Assembly: GCA_025363475.1 (NCBI GenBank)
Contig: JANYDS010000088.1
Location: 1 to 42,767, forward strand
DNA from: Terriglobia bacterium
GTDB taxonomy: Bacteria; Acidobacteriota; Terriglobia; Bryobacterales; Bryobacteraceae
Direction: 5' to 3'
Length of the DNA: 42,767 nt
Part shown: positions 25,229-33,983 of the stretch, piece by piece
How the letters are laid out: every line of letters begins with the position of its first letter
Numbering within the stretch: position 1 is the first letter of the stretch
Made by a program: the position numbers and the translations under genes
The notes under the pieces: model-generated
The model's input: the letters and a program-made list of their open reading frames with translations, nothing else
The model's database searches: none
Told to the model about the DNA's origin: nothing

Positions 25229-25591
25229 ATGGTCAAAAACGTACTTGGAACTGTCCTCCAGACTTGCTGCGCCGATCCCGTCACCGGCTTTTATCGCGAC
25301 GGCAAGTGCAACACCGGCCCGGACGACCGCGGCCAGCATACGGTCTGCGTCATCGTGAATGACGAGTTCCTGCGCCATCAGCAATCCATCGGCAATGACC
25401 TGATCACGCCGCATCCGGAATATGGTTTCCCCGGCCTCAAAGCGGGGGATGGCTGGTGCGTTTGCGTGGGCCCATGGAAGCGGTCCTTCGATGCTGGCGT
25501 CATGGCACCCGTGCGCCTCGAAGCCACTCACGAAGCGGCGCTCGAAGTTGTCACCCTCGATATGCTCGTCAAGAGCTCGCGTTTGAATTAA
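25229..25591 (+). CDS. DUF2237 family protein
   Basis: These 120 residues match the full DUF2237 pattern: GFYRDGKCNTGPDDRGQHTV, then VNDEFL, GNDLITPHPEYGFPGL, KAGDGWCVCVGPW and ATHEAALEVVTLDML. The conserved Cys and Asp residues (NTGPDD, WCVC) suggest a metal site or small-molecule enzyme, but no function is established. It is a small cytoplasmic protein without a signal peptide. The S9 peptidase gene starts 27 bp after its stop on the same strand. Confidence 0.9.
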   Translation: MVKNVLGTVLQTCCADPVTGFYRDGKCNTGPDDRGQHTVCVIVNDEFLRHQQSIGNDLITPHPEYGFPGLKAGDGWCVCVGPWKRSFDAGVMAPVRLEATHEAALEVVTLDMLVKSSRLN

Positions 25592-25618
25592 AACGCTCAG
25601 GGGCGCTACGCTACTCTT

Positions 25619-27928
25619 ATGCGTCCGTTCGTACCTGCAATCCTGATCGCGTTTTGCGCCTCCGGCCTGGCTCAGCAGCGGCCAGTCCTCACCGCTGCCG
25701 ATTATGCCCATGCTGAGCAGTTCATGGGTTACAGCACAACGCCGCTGGTGACAGGCACCCCGTCGCGCCCCCACTGGCTGGCGAACGACCGCTTCTGGTA
25801 CCGCGTCACCCGCGAAACCGGCCCGCAGTTCATGCTCGCAGACCCGGCTAAGGGCTCCGTTGCCCCGGCCTTCGATCATCCAGCCCTCGCCGCCGCCCTG
25901 TCCAAAGCATCAGGCAAAACCGTCGACGCAAACAAACTGCCCTTCGAGACCATTGAGATTTCTGACGACCTGTCGCAGCTCAGCTTCAGCGCTGAAAACA
26001 AACGCTGGAAGTTCCTGCCCGCCACCGGCGTTTGCCAGGCCGATACTGCGCCAGAGCGTGTTCCCAACGCCTCTGTTTCTCCCGACAAGAAAAAAACCGC
26101 CTTCATTCGTAACTACAACCTGTGGGTGCGCGACGTCGCTTCCAGTAAAGAAACGCAGCTTACAACCGACGGCGTCAAAGATTTCGGCTACGCCACCGAT
26201 AACGCGGGCTGGACAAAGAGCGAACGCCCCATCCTGCTCTGGTCGCCCGATTCCAAAAAGATCGCCACTTTTCAACAAGACCAGCGAGGCACCGGGGAAA
26301 TGTTTCTGGTGAAGACGGAAGTGGGCCATCCCACGCTCGAAGCCTGGAAATATCCGCTGCCGGGCGACGAAGTCGTGACCACCATCCAGCGCGTCATCAT
26401 CGACGTGGAAAAGAAGAAGATCACGCGTCTCAAGATTGCGGCCGATCAGCACCGGTCTACACTCTGTGACGATATCGCCTGCAAGGGTTCGGAGTGGGCC
26501 GACATTCAATGGAGCCCCGATACCGCAAAACTCGCCTTCGTTTCCACTTCGCGGGATCATAAACAGTCGCGGTTGCGCGAAGCATCAGCAAGCGGGGAAG
26601 TCCGCGAGATTTCGGAAGAAGCCGTCGCCACGCAGTATGAATCGGGCGATGGCAAAGTGAACTGGCAGGTTCTCTATGGCTCGCACGAGTATGTATGGTT
26701 TTCGGAAAAGAGTGGCTGGGGCCATCTGTCTCTGGGCGACTGGAAGACGGGCCGGATCAAGAACGCCATCACGTCTGGCGATTGGCTGGTTCGTCAGGTA
26801 GTCCATACCGATGAGAAGGAACGCGTCATTTATTTCCTGGGCGCAGGCCGCGAGAAAGGGCGAGACCCATATTTCACGCACCTGTACCGAGTGGCGTTCG
26901 ATGGCAGCGGACTCGCCCTGCTCACGCCTGAAGATGCCAATCATGAAATCTCGATGGCTGCGTCCGGGCGCTATTTCGTCGATATCTATTCCAAGCCTGA
27001 CGCCCCTCCGGTAACAGTACTGCGAGACACCACCGGCAAGCTGATCTCTACTCTGGAGAAGACCGACATCTCGAAGCTCAAGACATCCGGCTGGAAGCCT
27101 GTGACGCCCGTCACGGTCAAAGCTCGTGACGGCGTGACTGATCTTTATGGCCTGCTTTACTTGCCCACAAATCTTGATCCCAACAAGAAATATCCGTTTG
27201 TAAATCACATTTATCCTGGCCCGCAGGGGGGCAGCGTGGGCAGTCGTAACTTCTCCGCTGCCCGCGGCGATGCCCAGGCGCTGGCAGAACTGGGATTTGT
27301 CGTCATGGAACTGGATGGCATGGGGAATCCCACCCGTTCAAAAACTTTCCATGACGCCTATTACGGCAACCTGGGCGACAACACGCTCCCGGATCAGATC
27401 GCGGGCATGAAGCAAATTGCAGCGCGCTATCCCTTTATCGATATGGACCGCGTGGGAATCTACGGCCATTCAGGCGGTGGTTTTGCTACAGCCGATGCCA
27501 TGTTCCGCTACCCGGATTTCTTCAAAGTCGGCATCTCAGAAGCTGGTAATCACGACAATCGCGTCTACGAAGACGACTGGGCTGAGCGCTATGTGGGTTT
27601 GCTGAAAAAGAACGCCGATGGCACGTCAAACTACGATGACCAGGCCAACCAAAACCTGGCGAAAAACCTGAAAGGGCACCTGCTGCTGGCCCACGGGACC
27701 ATGGACACCAACGTACCGCCCTACAACACGCTGCTGGTGGTGGATGCGCTCATCAAAGCCAATAAGGATTTCGATTTGCTGCTGCTGCCCAACCGCAACC
27801 ACGGCTTCGGCAATGAGCCTTACATGGTGCGACGCCGCTGGGATTATTTCGTGCGCTATCTTCTAGGTGCCGAACCGCCGGCCGGGTATGAATTGAAAAC
27901 CCCGCCACCGGCCCGGCGTCCCGAATAA
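25619..27928 (+). CDS. Secreted S9 family prolyl oligopeptidase (DPP IV-like)
   Basis: This 769-residue protein has a signal peptide (MRPFVPAILIAFCASGLAQQ), a DPP IV-type beta-propeller (about 60-480) and a C-terminal alpha/beta hydrolase. The nucleophile elbow is GIYGHSGGGF rather than the more common GWSYGG, the acid is in AHGTMDTNVPP and the His in LPNRNHGFG. It would remove dipeptides from proline-containing peptides in the periplasm. It lies downstream of DUF2237. Its last 73 bp overlap the convergent NHL-repeat gene. Confidence 0.92.
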   Translation: MRPFVPAILIAFCASGLAQQRPVLTAADYAHAEQFMGYSTTPLVTGTPSRPHWLANDRFWYRVTRETGPQFMLADPAKGSVAPAFDHPALAAALSKASGKTVDANKLPFETIEISDDLSQLSFSAENKRWKFLPATGVCQADTAPERVPNASVSPDKKKTAFIRNYNLWVRDVASSKETQLTTDGVKDFGYATDNAGWTKSERPILLWSPDSKKIATFQQDQRGTGEMFLVKTEVGHPTLEAWKYPLPGDEVVTTIQRVIIDVEKKKITRLKIAADQHRSTLCDDIACKGSEWADIQWSPDTAKLAFVSTSRDHKQSRLREASASGEVREISEEAVATQYESGDGKVNWQVLYGSHEYVWFSEKSGWGHLSLGDWKTGRIKNAITSGDWLVRQVVHTDEKERVIYFLGAGREKGRDPYFTHLYRVAFDGSGLALLTPEDANHEISMAASGRYFVDIYSKPDAPPVTVLRDTTGKLISTLEKTDISKLKTSGWKPVTPVTVKARDGVTDLYGLLYLPTNLDPNKKYPFVNHIYPGPQGGSVGSRNFSAARGDAQALAELGFVVMELDGMGNPTRSKTFHDAYYGNLGDNTLPDQIAGMKQIAARYPFIDMDRVGIYGHSGGGFATADAMFRYPDFFKVGISEAGNHDNRVYEDDWAERYVGLLKKNADGTSNYDDQANQNLAKNLKGHLLLAHGTMDTNVPPYNTLLVVDALIKANKDFDLLLLPNRNHGFGNEPYMVRRRWDYFVRYLLGAEPPAGYELKTPPPARRPE

Positions 27929-28959
27929 GCCTGCTTCTTCACGTAACGCTTTACAGCACGCGGGCCAACTTCGGCCCCGTAAACATTACCCGCAGCATCG
28001 GCGGCAACACCTTCAGCCGCGCTGGTGGCACCGGTGCCAGGCGAAGGGTCAGGAATAAATGTCGTCACCACGCCAGTCCTCGCGCTGCCAATACGAAGGC
28101 CGCGCTTGTATCCGGGATTGTTACCGTAACCCGGTTTATCCGTCGATTCCGAATCGGCCACATACAGCACATCATTCTTATCGATAAACACCCCGCTCGG
28201 GCGGCTGAACTGACGCCAGTCGGCAATAAATTTGCCGTCCTGATCGAAGATCTGAACCCGGTTATTAGCGCGGTCGCCCACAAACAAACGCCCGGCGGAA
28301 TCGAATGCCAGCGTATGCGGTACTTCAAATTCACCCGGGCCGGAGCCATGCTTGCCCCACTCTGAAATGTACTTGCCGTCTTTATCGAACTTGACGATAC
28401 GCGCGGTGCCAGTTCCGGGGCTGTGGCCCTCGGAAACAAAGATGTTTCCGTTGGGCGCGACAATCACGTCATTCGGCTGATTGAAGCCTTCCTTGCCCTC
28501 ACCTCCGCCCGCCTTACCCAGGGTCATCAGCACCTTGCCTTCGGGGCTGAACTTCCAAACCTGCATGCCCTTGCCGTCTTTCGCCTGTCCGTCGGTCACC
28601 CAGACGTTCCCGCTCTTTTCCACATAGATGCCATGGGGAAACAGAATCAGGCCCTCGCCAAAGGCGCGCAGCAGAATCCCGGACGGGTCAAACTTTAAAA
28701 CCGGCGGATCCATTTTGCCCGCGCAGGAATTCCCTCCGCAGCGTTCCGCGATCCAGATTGTCTTGCCGTCCGGGTCAATATCGATAGCGCTCGTCGAGCC
28801 CCAGACACGCCCGGCCGGCAAATGAAAATAGCCTTCCACTGTGGTGTAAGGGTTTGGCTGCGAATTGGGTGCCGGCTGATTTTGGCCAACAGCGCTTTGG
28901 CCAAAAGCCGTCGCCGCGATAGCAGCTGTGAGCAAAGTGCACGAATGGAATATAGACAT
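27856..28959 (-). CDS. Secreted NHL-repeat beta-propeller protein (peptidylglycine-lyase-like)
   Basis: ATG 28959 is preferred over an in-frame TTG two codons upstream; 367 aa. A signal peptide (FHSCTLLTAAIAATAFGQ) precedes an NHL propeller with repeated GEFEVPHTLAFDSAGRLFV-type blades, as in peptidyl-alpha-hydroxyglycine lyases and many acidobacterial secreted proteins. GHSPGTGTARIVKF and GYKRGLRIG are typical of that subfamily. The enzymatic role is uncertain. Low-complexity residues after RYVKKQA are encoded antisense to the S9 peptidase end, so the natural C-terminus may have been extended by stop loss. Confidence 0.83.
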   Translation of the reverse strand: MSIFHSCTLLTAAIAATAFGQSAVGQNQPAPNSQPNPYTTVEGYFHLPAGRVWGSTSAIDIDPDGKTIWIAERCGGNSCAGKMDPPVLKFDPSGILLRAFGEGLILFPHGIYVEKSGNVWVTDGQAKDGKGMQVWKFSPEGKVLMTLGKAGGGEGKEGFNQPNDVIVAPNGNIFVSEGHSPGTGTARIVKFDKDGKYISEWGKHGSGPGEFEVPHTLAFDSAGRLFVGDRANNRVQIFDQDGKFIADWRQFSRPSGVFIDKNDVLYVADSESTDKPGYGNNPGYKRGLRIGSARTGVVTTFIPDPSPGTGATSAAEGVAADAAGNVYGAEVGPRAVKRYVKKQAYSGRRAGGGVFNSYPAGGSAPRR

Positions 28960-28983
28960 GAACAATCAGCCTATCGCAGAACG

Positions 28984-29021
28984 AAAAGCGGCGGGAAACC
29001 CAAAGGTCTCCCGCCGCTTTT
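28984..29021 (-). terminator. Rho-independent terminator of the PQQ dehydrogenase gene
   Basis: Perfect 13-bp arms, AAAAGCGGCGGGA and TCCCGCCGCTTTT, surround a 12-nt loop. Read on the minus strand it lies 29 bp after the dehydrogenase stop and ends in TTTT. The plus-strand side also has a T-run. Confidence 0.85.
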
Positions 29022-29049
29022 TTCCGGGCTTCCTGCGAAACGAACCCAA

Positions 29050-31185
29050 TTAGTTCGCGGAAGGCAGGGCGTATGCGATGTACTCACCGGAATACGAACC
29101 ACCGCTAACCGCCACGATGATGTACTGCTTGCCCTCAACCATGTACGACATGGGCGAACCACTCTGCGGAGCAGGCATAAACACGGCACCCACCTGCTTG
29201 CCTGTGTTCTTGTCATGCGCTCGCAGCATAGCGCCACGCGGATGTTCCGGCGTCGTGGTCAACTGGCTGTCACCCAGAACGACCAGCGTCCTGGTAACAA
29301 GCAAACCCACGCTGCCGGGCATCCCGGTATTGCCAATGTTGAGGCCCTTCAGCTTTGGGTGATTGCGAACGGCATCCGGAGTTTCCCCATAAGGAACAGT
29401 CCACTTGATGTCGCCCTTGTCCATATCCACCGCCGAAACAACACCATACGGGGGCTTAATGATGGAAAGACCTTCGACGAGCAGGCTGCCAAGGGTGCTG
29501 GGTGCCGCAGGTGCCGCGGCAGGCCCGGCGGAAGCGGCCGGACGGCGCTGCGGAGCATCTGCCGCGCTGCCAAAGCCAGGCCCTTCCGCCACGCGGAATT
29601 CCTGATCGTTGCGGCCGGAAACCAGCTTGATGTCCGTAAAGTTGGGCGGCGGCGTGCGGAGCGAGATCGGCGTTACTGCAGACTGGTTCGCCTGCGCGTA
29701 GACCGTATGCGTCTCCGGGTCGAAAGCCGCGCCAGGCCAGTTCGTGCCACCGCTGGCATTGCCGAGGTTGATGGCACCAAGGAAAGCCTTCGGGTCGCCA
29801 ACCAGCGGCGGCAGGTACATGCCGTTCACTTTGTAATGCGAAATCTGGTCCGCTGCCTGCGCGCGCATTTCTTTAGTGAAGTCGATCAGGTCATCCGGAA
29901 CTTTCATGAAGTTGCGTCCGTAGGCTGGGGGCTTGGTGGGGAAGGGCTGAGTCTTGGCAGTCTTTTCGCCTGGGGCGTCGCTCTGCGGAACAGGGCGCTC
30001 TTCGATCGGCCATACCGGCTTGCCGGTCATGCGGTCGAATACATAAAGGTAAGCCTGCTTGCTGGGTGTCGCCACAGCCTTGATCGGCTTGCCATCGACA
30101 ACAATGTCCATCAGCAAGGGAGCTGAAGACATGTCATAGTCCCAGATCGGATGGTGCACAAACTGGAAGTGCCATTTGCGCTTCCCTGTTGCCAGTTCCA
30201 CGCAAACCAGGCTCTCTCCATACAGGTTGTCGCCAGGGCGTTCGCCGCCATAGTAATCAGAGGTGGGCGATTCCACCGGCAGATAAACCAGGCCGGCTTC
30301 TTCATCAACCGTGATCTGCGTCCACACACCGGTGTTGCCGTTGTAATCGGCCGACCCGTTTTCCCAGGTACCGTAGCCGAATTCACCCTTCTGCGGAATG
30401 GTGTGGAACGTCCAAAGTCTCTTGCCGGTCTTCGCATCATACGCGCGTACCAGACCCTTGGTGTTGTTGCGCGTGTTGACCGTCATGCCTTCTTTGAAAG
30501 AAGAACCGACGATGATCACATCCTTAACCACAGTCGGAGTGGAATGCAGGCCGGCTTCGCCCTGTTCCAGATCGATCTGTTTGCCGGTGCCGGTGATCAT
30601 GCCTTCCTTGAGGTCGACGCGGCCTTCCTTGCCGAAGCCGGCAACCACTGCGCCGGTGTGGGCGTTGAGTTCCATCAGACGGTAGCCGGTGGTGACGTAA
30701 ACGATACGGTCATCACCCTTGCCATCGCTCCAGTAGGAAACGCCGCGACCCGAAAGCTGCCGGGGGGCAATAGCGGCCCGGACGCCTTCGCGCTCGCTGT
30801 GCGACCACATCAGTTCGCCTGTTTTGGCATCCAGCGCGACAACTGAACGCCGTGTCCCGGCGGTCGTGTAGAGCACACCCTTCACCATGATGGGCGTGCC
30901 TTCCAGCTTGTACTCGGGCCGGGTGCCAAAAGCGTCAGTCTTAAAACGCCAGGCTACTTCCAGCTTGTTGAAATTCGTTGCGTCAATCTGCGCGGCAGGC
31001 GTGTATTTGGAGCCATGCAGATCCGCCGTATACATCGGCCATTCAAAGTTTTTGGTCGAAGGCTGGCCCGAGCCGCCCTGCTGACCGGAGACGATTTGCG
31101 GCACCATCCAGAGCGCAAGCCCTGTGGCAACCGCTGCGACCGGCAATAACGCCTTGCCCAGTCTGTTCATTTTCTTTTGTTCCAT
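29050..31185 (-). CDS. PQQ-dependent dehydrogenase (membrane-type glucose/alcohol quinoprotein family)
   Basis: This 711-residue protein has an N-terminal hydrophobic segment (LLPVAAVATGLALWMVPQIV) acting as signal or anchor, then an eight-bladed propeller. Family motifs include EWPMYTADLHGSKYTPAAQI, WRFKTDAFGTRPEYKLEGTP, FVHHPIWDYDM, KQAYLYVFDRMTGKPVWPIEE and GNTGMPGSVGLLVT. An Ala/Pro-rich insert near 545-570 (PQRRPAASAGPAAAPAAP) is a linker. It would oxidise a sugar or alcohol in the periplasm; there is no heme-binding domain. GGGAGAG lies 7 nt before the ATG and a TATACT box at 31247-31252 (minus strand) may drive it. It follows the cbiO gene after 78 bp. Confidence 0.9.
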   Translation of the reverse strand: MEQKKMNRLGKALLPVAAVATGLALWMVPQIVSGQQGGSGQPSTKNFEWPMYTADLHGSKYTPAAQIDATNFNKLEVAWRFKTDAFGTRPEYKLEGTPIMVKGVLYTTAGTRRSVVALDAKTGELMWSHSEREGVRAAIAPRQLSGRGVSYWSDGKGDDRIVYVTTGYRLMELNAHTGAVVAGFGKEGRVDLKEGMITGTGKQIDLEQGEAGLHSTPTVVKDVIIVGSSFKEGMTVNTRNNTKGLVRAYDAKTGKRLWTFHTIPQKGEFGYGTWENGSADYNGNTGVWTQITVDEEAGLVYLPVESPTSDYYGGERPGDNLYGESLVCVELATGKRKWHFQFVHHPIWDYDMSSAPLLMDIVVDGKPIKAVATPSKQAYLYVFDRMTGKPVWPIEERPVPQSDAPGEKTAKTQPFPTKPPAYGRNFMKVPDDLIDFTKEMRAQAADQISHYKVNGMYLPPLVGDPKAFLGAINLGNASGGTNWPGAAFDPETHTVYAQANQSAVTPISLRTPPPNFTDIKLVSGRNDQEFRVAEGPGFGSAADAPQRRPAASAGPAAAPAAPSTLGSLLVEGLSIIKPPYGVVSAVDMDKGDIKWTVPYGETPDAVRNHPKLKGLNIGNTGMPGSVGLLVTRTLVVLGDSQLTTTPEHPRGAMLRAHDKNTGKQVGAVFMPAPQSGSPMSYMVEGKQYIIVAVSGGSYSGEYIAYALPSAN

Positions 31186-31263
31186 ACTGCTTCTCTCCCG
31201 GTGGTCAAGCCCGGTGGTAAAAAATCCTGTGCGGGGACCCTCGGGTAGTATACAGCCTCCCGC

Positions 31264-32067
31264 CTAATCGTGATTGTGGGGGTGGACGTGCGGGTGACTA
31301 TGGGCCACGCCGCCTGGATGAACGTGCCGGTGGCCGTGAATCAGATTCGCCTGTGCCAGCAGTTGCGTATTGCTCAGAACCAGACCTGGAGTCCCGTGCG
31401 ACACTACCTTGCCTCGATTGAGAACGTAGCAATAGTCGGAAGTGTCTTCCACCACGCTCAGGTCATGCGTGGCCGTAATCACAGTCTTTCCGGTCCCGGC
31501 CCAGCCGATCAAAAGGTCAATCACCTGGCTTTGACTGCGCGGGTCCAGCGCTGCGGTGGGTTCATCCAGCAGCAGAACTTCCGGATCCAGCACCAGCACG
31601 GAAGCCAGCGCTACCCGTTTTTTTTCGCCGCCGGAAAGCCGGTGCGGGGGCCGGTTTCTCAATTCGACGATTTCCATTTGGCGCAGAGCCAGGTCCACAC
31701 GGGCCAGGACCTCATCTTTTTTCCAGCCCATTTGTAAGGGCGCGAACGCCACTTCGTCAAACACCGTGGGGTTGAAAAGCTGGACGTCAGGATTCTGGAA
31801 TACCAGACCCACGCGGCGGCGGAAGCTGAATGCCAAGGCATCGTCTTCGAACCGATCCGCCGTCAGCGCCTCCCCCTGAAACTGGATGGTTCCGGAATCG
31901 GGGAAATACAGCGCATCCAGCATCCGCAGCAGCGTCGATTTGCCAGATCCGTTCGCACCCAGCAGAGCAACGCGCGTGCCAGTCTCAATTTGCAGAGAGA
32001 CCCCGTCAACCGCTGCTACCTGATCGTAACGGTAGTGCACTTCGTTGAGCTCGAATACCGGCTTCAT
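31264..32067 (-). CDS. cbiO: ECF cobalt/nickel transporter ATPase with His-rich C-terminal tail
   Basis: ATG 32067 overlaps the cbiQ stop (ATGA); 267 aa. Walker A GANGSGKST, Q-loop VFQNPDVQLF, signature LSGGEKKR and Walker B VLLLDEPTA are all present. The FNPTVFDEVAF segment is typical of CbiO/NikO/EcfA ATPases. The last 25 residues (HGHRHVHPGG, then VAHSHPHVHPHNHD) hold ten histidines, which should bind Ni or Co in the cytoplasm. Such a tail on the ATPase is not a general family feature and may buffer or sense the metal. Confidence 0.92.
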   Translation of the reverse strand: MKPVFELNEVHYRYDQVAAVDGVSLQIETGTRVALLGANGSGKSTLLRMLDALYFPDSGTIQFQGEALTADRFEDDALAFSFRRRVGLVFQNPDVQLFNPTVFDEVAFAPLQMGWKKDEVLARVDLALRQMEIVELRNRPPHRLSGGEKKRVALASVLVLDPEVLLLDEPTAALDPRSQSQVIDLLIGWAGTGKTVITATHDLSVVEDTSDYCYVLNRGKVVSHGTPGLVLSNTQLLAQANLIHGHRHVHPGGVAHSHPHVHPHNHD

Positions 32068-32873
32068 CTTTGCCACCACACTACCGCCGCAGCCAGTGCA
32101 GCGAAGCCGCCCAGCCAAACCCAGTCCGAAGCCTTCGCATGAAAGTCTTCCAGCAGCCGCACTTCACCCCGGAAACCCCGCGACTGCATGGCCAGATGAA
32201 CATCGCCGCTCAGTTGCAGGCTCTTGCTCAGCAGCACTCCAACAGAAGACGCTGCGATGCGGCGGCGTTCAGCACGTGCCAGTGGCCCCACACTTCGGCT
32301 GCGGCGCGATTCCATCATCTCGAAAGCGCTTTGCAGAATCACGAAAATATAACGATACGTCATGCCCAGAATGACGACAAAAACCACCGGGAGATGAAAT
32401 GTCCGCAACGCCCTGAGCACGGCGGGCCAGGGAGTGGTGAGCACCAGCAAGCCCGAAAGAGTCGCGGCTGTCTCCGCGCGCGAAAGCAGCATGATGGCGC
32501 TGTGCAGACCTTCGGCACTAATGGAGACCGGACCCAGCGCCGCCACCATCCGGCCAGGCGTAATAAACAGCGCGGGCAGGGCAACCGTACCGGTAAAAAA
32601 CAAAACAGGCGTCCAGATCCAGACCGCCAGCCTGCCCACAGGGATTCGCGAAACCAGCGCTAAAATGAACGCGGCACCGAAGAGTACGGCGATGACGGGC
32701 AGTTGGCGCGAAGCAGCAGCCACCATCACCAGCCCGAAGAGGCCGGCCACTTTCACCCGCGGATCAACGCCCTGCAGCAACCCTTTACCCGCACCGATGC
32801 GTTCTGCGCCCGACGCATAGTCTGATTCGAAGGCGAGCTTACGCAGGCTTCGTTCAATGAAGCCCGCCTTCAC
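32064..32873 (-). CDS. cbiQ: ECF cobalt/nickel transporter transmembrane subunit CbiQ
   Basis: GTG 32873 overlaps the cbiM stop (GTGA), so the 269-residue frame is used rather than the long upstream extension to 33200, which is antisense-like noise over cbiM. Several hydrophobic helices are seen (LFGLVMVAAASRQLPVIAVL, LFFTGTVALPALF). The coupling motif MESRRSRSVGPL is the Ala-Arg-Ser type signature that contacts the ATPase. The end of the protein is AAAVVWWQR. It forms the energy-coupling unit with CbiO and CbiM. Confidence 0.9.
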   Translation of the reverse strand: MKAGFIERSLRKLAFESDYASGAERIGAGKGLLQGVDPRVKVAGLFGLVMVAAASRQLPVIAVLFGAAFILALVSRIPVGRLAVWIWTPVLFFTGTVALPALFITPGRMVAALGPVSISAEGLHSAIMLLSRAETAATLSGLLVLTTPWPAVLRALRTFHLPVVFVVILGMTYRYIFVILQSAFEMMESRRSRSVGPLARAERRRIAASSVGVLLSKSLQLSGDVHLAMQSRGFRGEVRLLEDFHAKASDWVWLGGFAALAAAVVWWQR

Positions 32874-33937
32874 TCGCGCTGGCCTTTTGCCAACTGGCCA
32901 GCGCCCAGCCCCAGAAGAATAATCAGACCTGTTCCCGCCATGGCAGAGAGCATGTAACCCAGCTTTTCGTTGCGCAGAAAGGCGGGCGCGTAGCCGGGCA
33001 TGGGCGCTGTCCAAAACGTTGCCAGACGATTGAGTCCTTCGGGCGCTTGTGCGGGCGGCTGTTCGCTCCCGGAAACGGCCGCGATTGCACTGCGGGCCTG
33101 GGCATTTGAGAAGTCCTGTGGCAGCCACTCTCCCCACGCGGAGCCAGCCGCGAGAATGCCAAACGGTGTGAGCACCAGCAGAATCGCGAGGGCCGCCCAA
33201 AGTGGCCGCGTGGATTTCCAGCCATCCGGTGCCGCTCCATTCCGTTCGTTCGGAGCGCCAGGCGCGGTGGCCCTCAGCAATTGCGGTTCGGATTTCTGCA
33301 GCCAGGCCACAACGCCCGCCGCTACCACCATTTCCGCCAGCCCGGCCACCGTGAGGTGCCCGATCATCATCGCCGGAATCGTGATTCTCAGAGGATACGG
33401 TGCGTAGAGCGGAGCCCCTGCGGCGTCATGAAACAGCATCGGCTGAAGGCCGAATTCAATCGCAGCCAGCAGCGCGGAAATATTGATGGCACCATAGCCC
33501 GCCAGACCAGCGGCGAAAACCCTGCGGCGCGAATCGAGGGGCGCGTTGCCTGCCGTCAAACGGTAAATTGCGTATGCGGCCAGTGACCCGGCCACCGCCA
33601 TATTGAAGCAATTGGCGCCGATTGCGGTAATACCGCCATCCCCGAAAAATACGGCCTGAATCACGATGGCCATCGTGATGGCAAGTATGGAGGCCCACGG
33701 CCCCAGAACTATGGCAGCAATCCCGATACCCATGGCATGGCCAGTCGTGCCGCCGGGCAGTGGCAGATTGAACATCATAATGATGAACGAGAGCGCCGCG
33801 AACACAGAAATCAGCGGGATCATCCGCGTGTTCAGCGCGCGCTTCAGCTTGCGCAGTGACGTGTACCAGAAAGGTGCCGCCCCCGCGAACAGGGTCACGC
33901 AGGTGGAAGGGCTCAGGTAACCGTCAGGAATATGCAT
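32870..33937 (-). CDS. cbiM: ECF cobalt/nickel substrate-binding subunit, CbiM fused to a CbiN-like domain (NikMN/CbiMN type)
   Basis: This 355-residue protein opens with MHIPDGYLSP, the strictly conserved CbiM/NikM start in which the N-terminal Met and His coordinate the metal after processing. GTTGHAMGIGIAAIVLGPW and GDGGITAIGANCFNMA are also diagnostic. After about residue 225 a linker leads to a CbiN-like part with two helices (LLVLTPFGILAAGS and LIILLGLGAGQL). It takes up Co2+ or Ni2+; the metal cannot be decided from sequence. The head gene of the operon (heavy-metal-binding protein) ends 46 bp upstream. Confidence 0.92.
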   Translation of the reverse strand: MHIPDGYLSPSTCVTLFAGAAPFWYTSLRKLKRALNTRMIPLISVFAALSFIIMMFNLPLPGGTTGHAMGIGIAAIVLGPWASILAITMAIVIQAVFFGDGGITAIGANCFNMAVAGSLAAYAIYRLTAGNAPLDSRRRVFAAGLAGYGAINISALLAAIEFGLQPMLFHDAAGAPLYAPYPLRITIPAMMIGHLTVAGLAEMVVAAGVVAWLQKSEPQLLRATAPGAPNERNGAAPDGWKSTRPLWAALAILLVLTPFGILAAGSAWGEWLPQDFSNAQARSAIAAVSGSEQPPAQAPEGLNRLATFWTAPMPGYAPAFLRNEKLGYMLSAMAGTGLIILLGLGAGQLAKGQRE

Positions 33938-33983
33938 GTTGCCACTTGTGTAGACGAATTTCGCGCCGTTTTGGATTGAAAAC

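Noticed and set aside
25139-25879. Upstream extension of the coiled-coil ORF to 370 residues
   Set aside because: The extra part is antisense to DUF2237 and the S9 peptidase start; ATG 25138 gives a sensible protein.
28822-30126. 434-residue plus-strand ORF
   Set aside because: It runs antisense through the NHL start, a terminator hairpin and the PQQ dehydrogenase; composition is Arg/His rich with no family motif.
32874-33200. N-terminal extension of CbiQ
   Set aside because: It lies inside cbiM on the same strand in another frame; the GTGA overlap at 32873 marks the real start.
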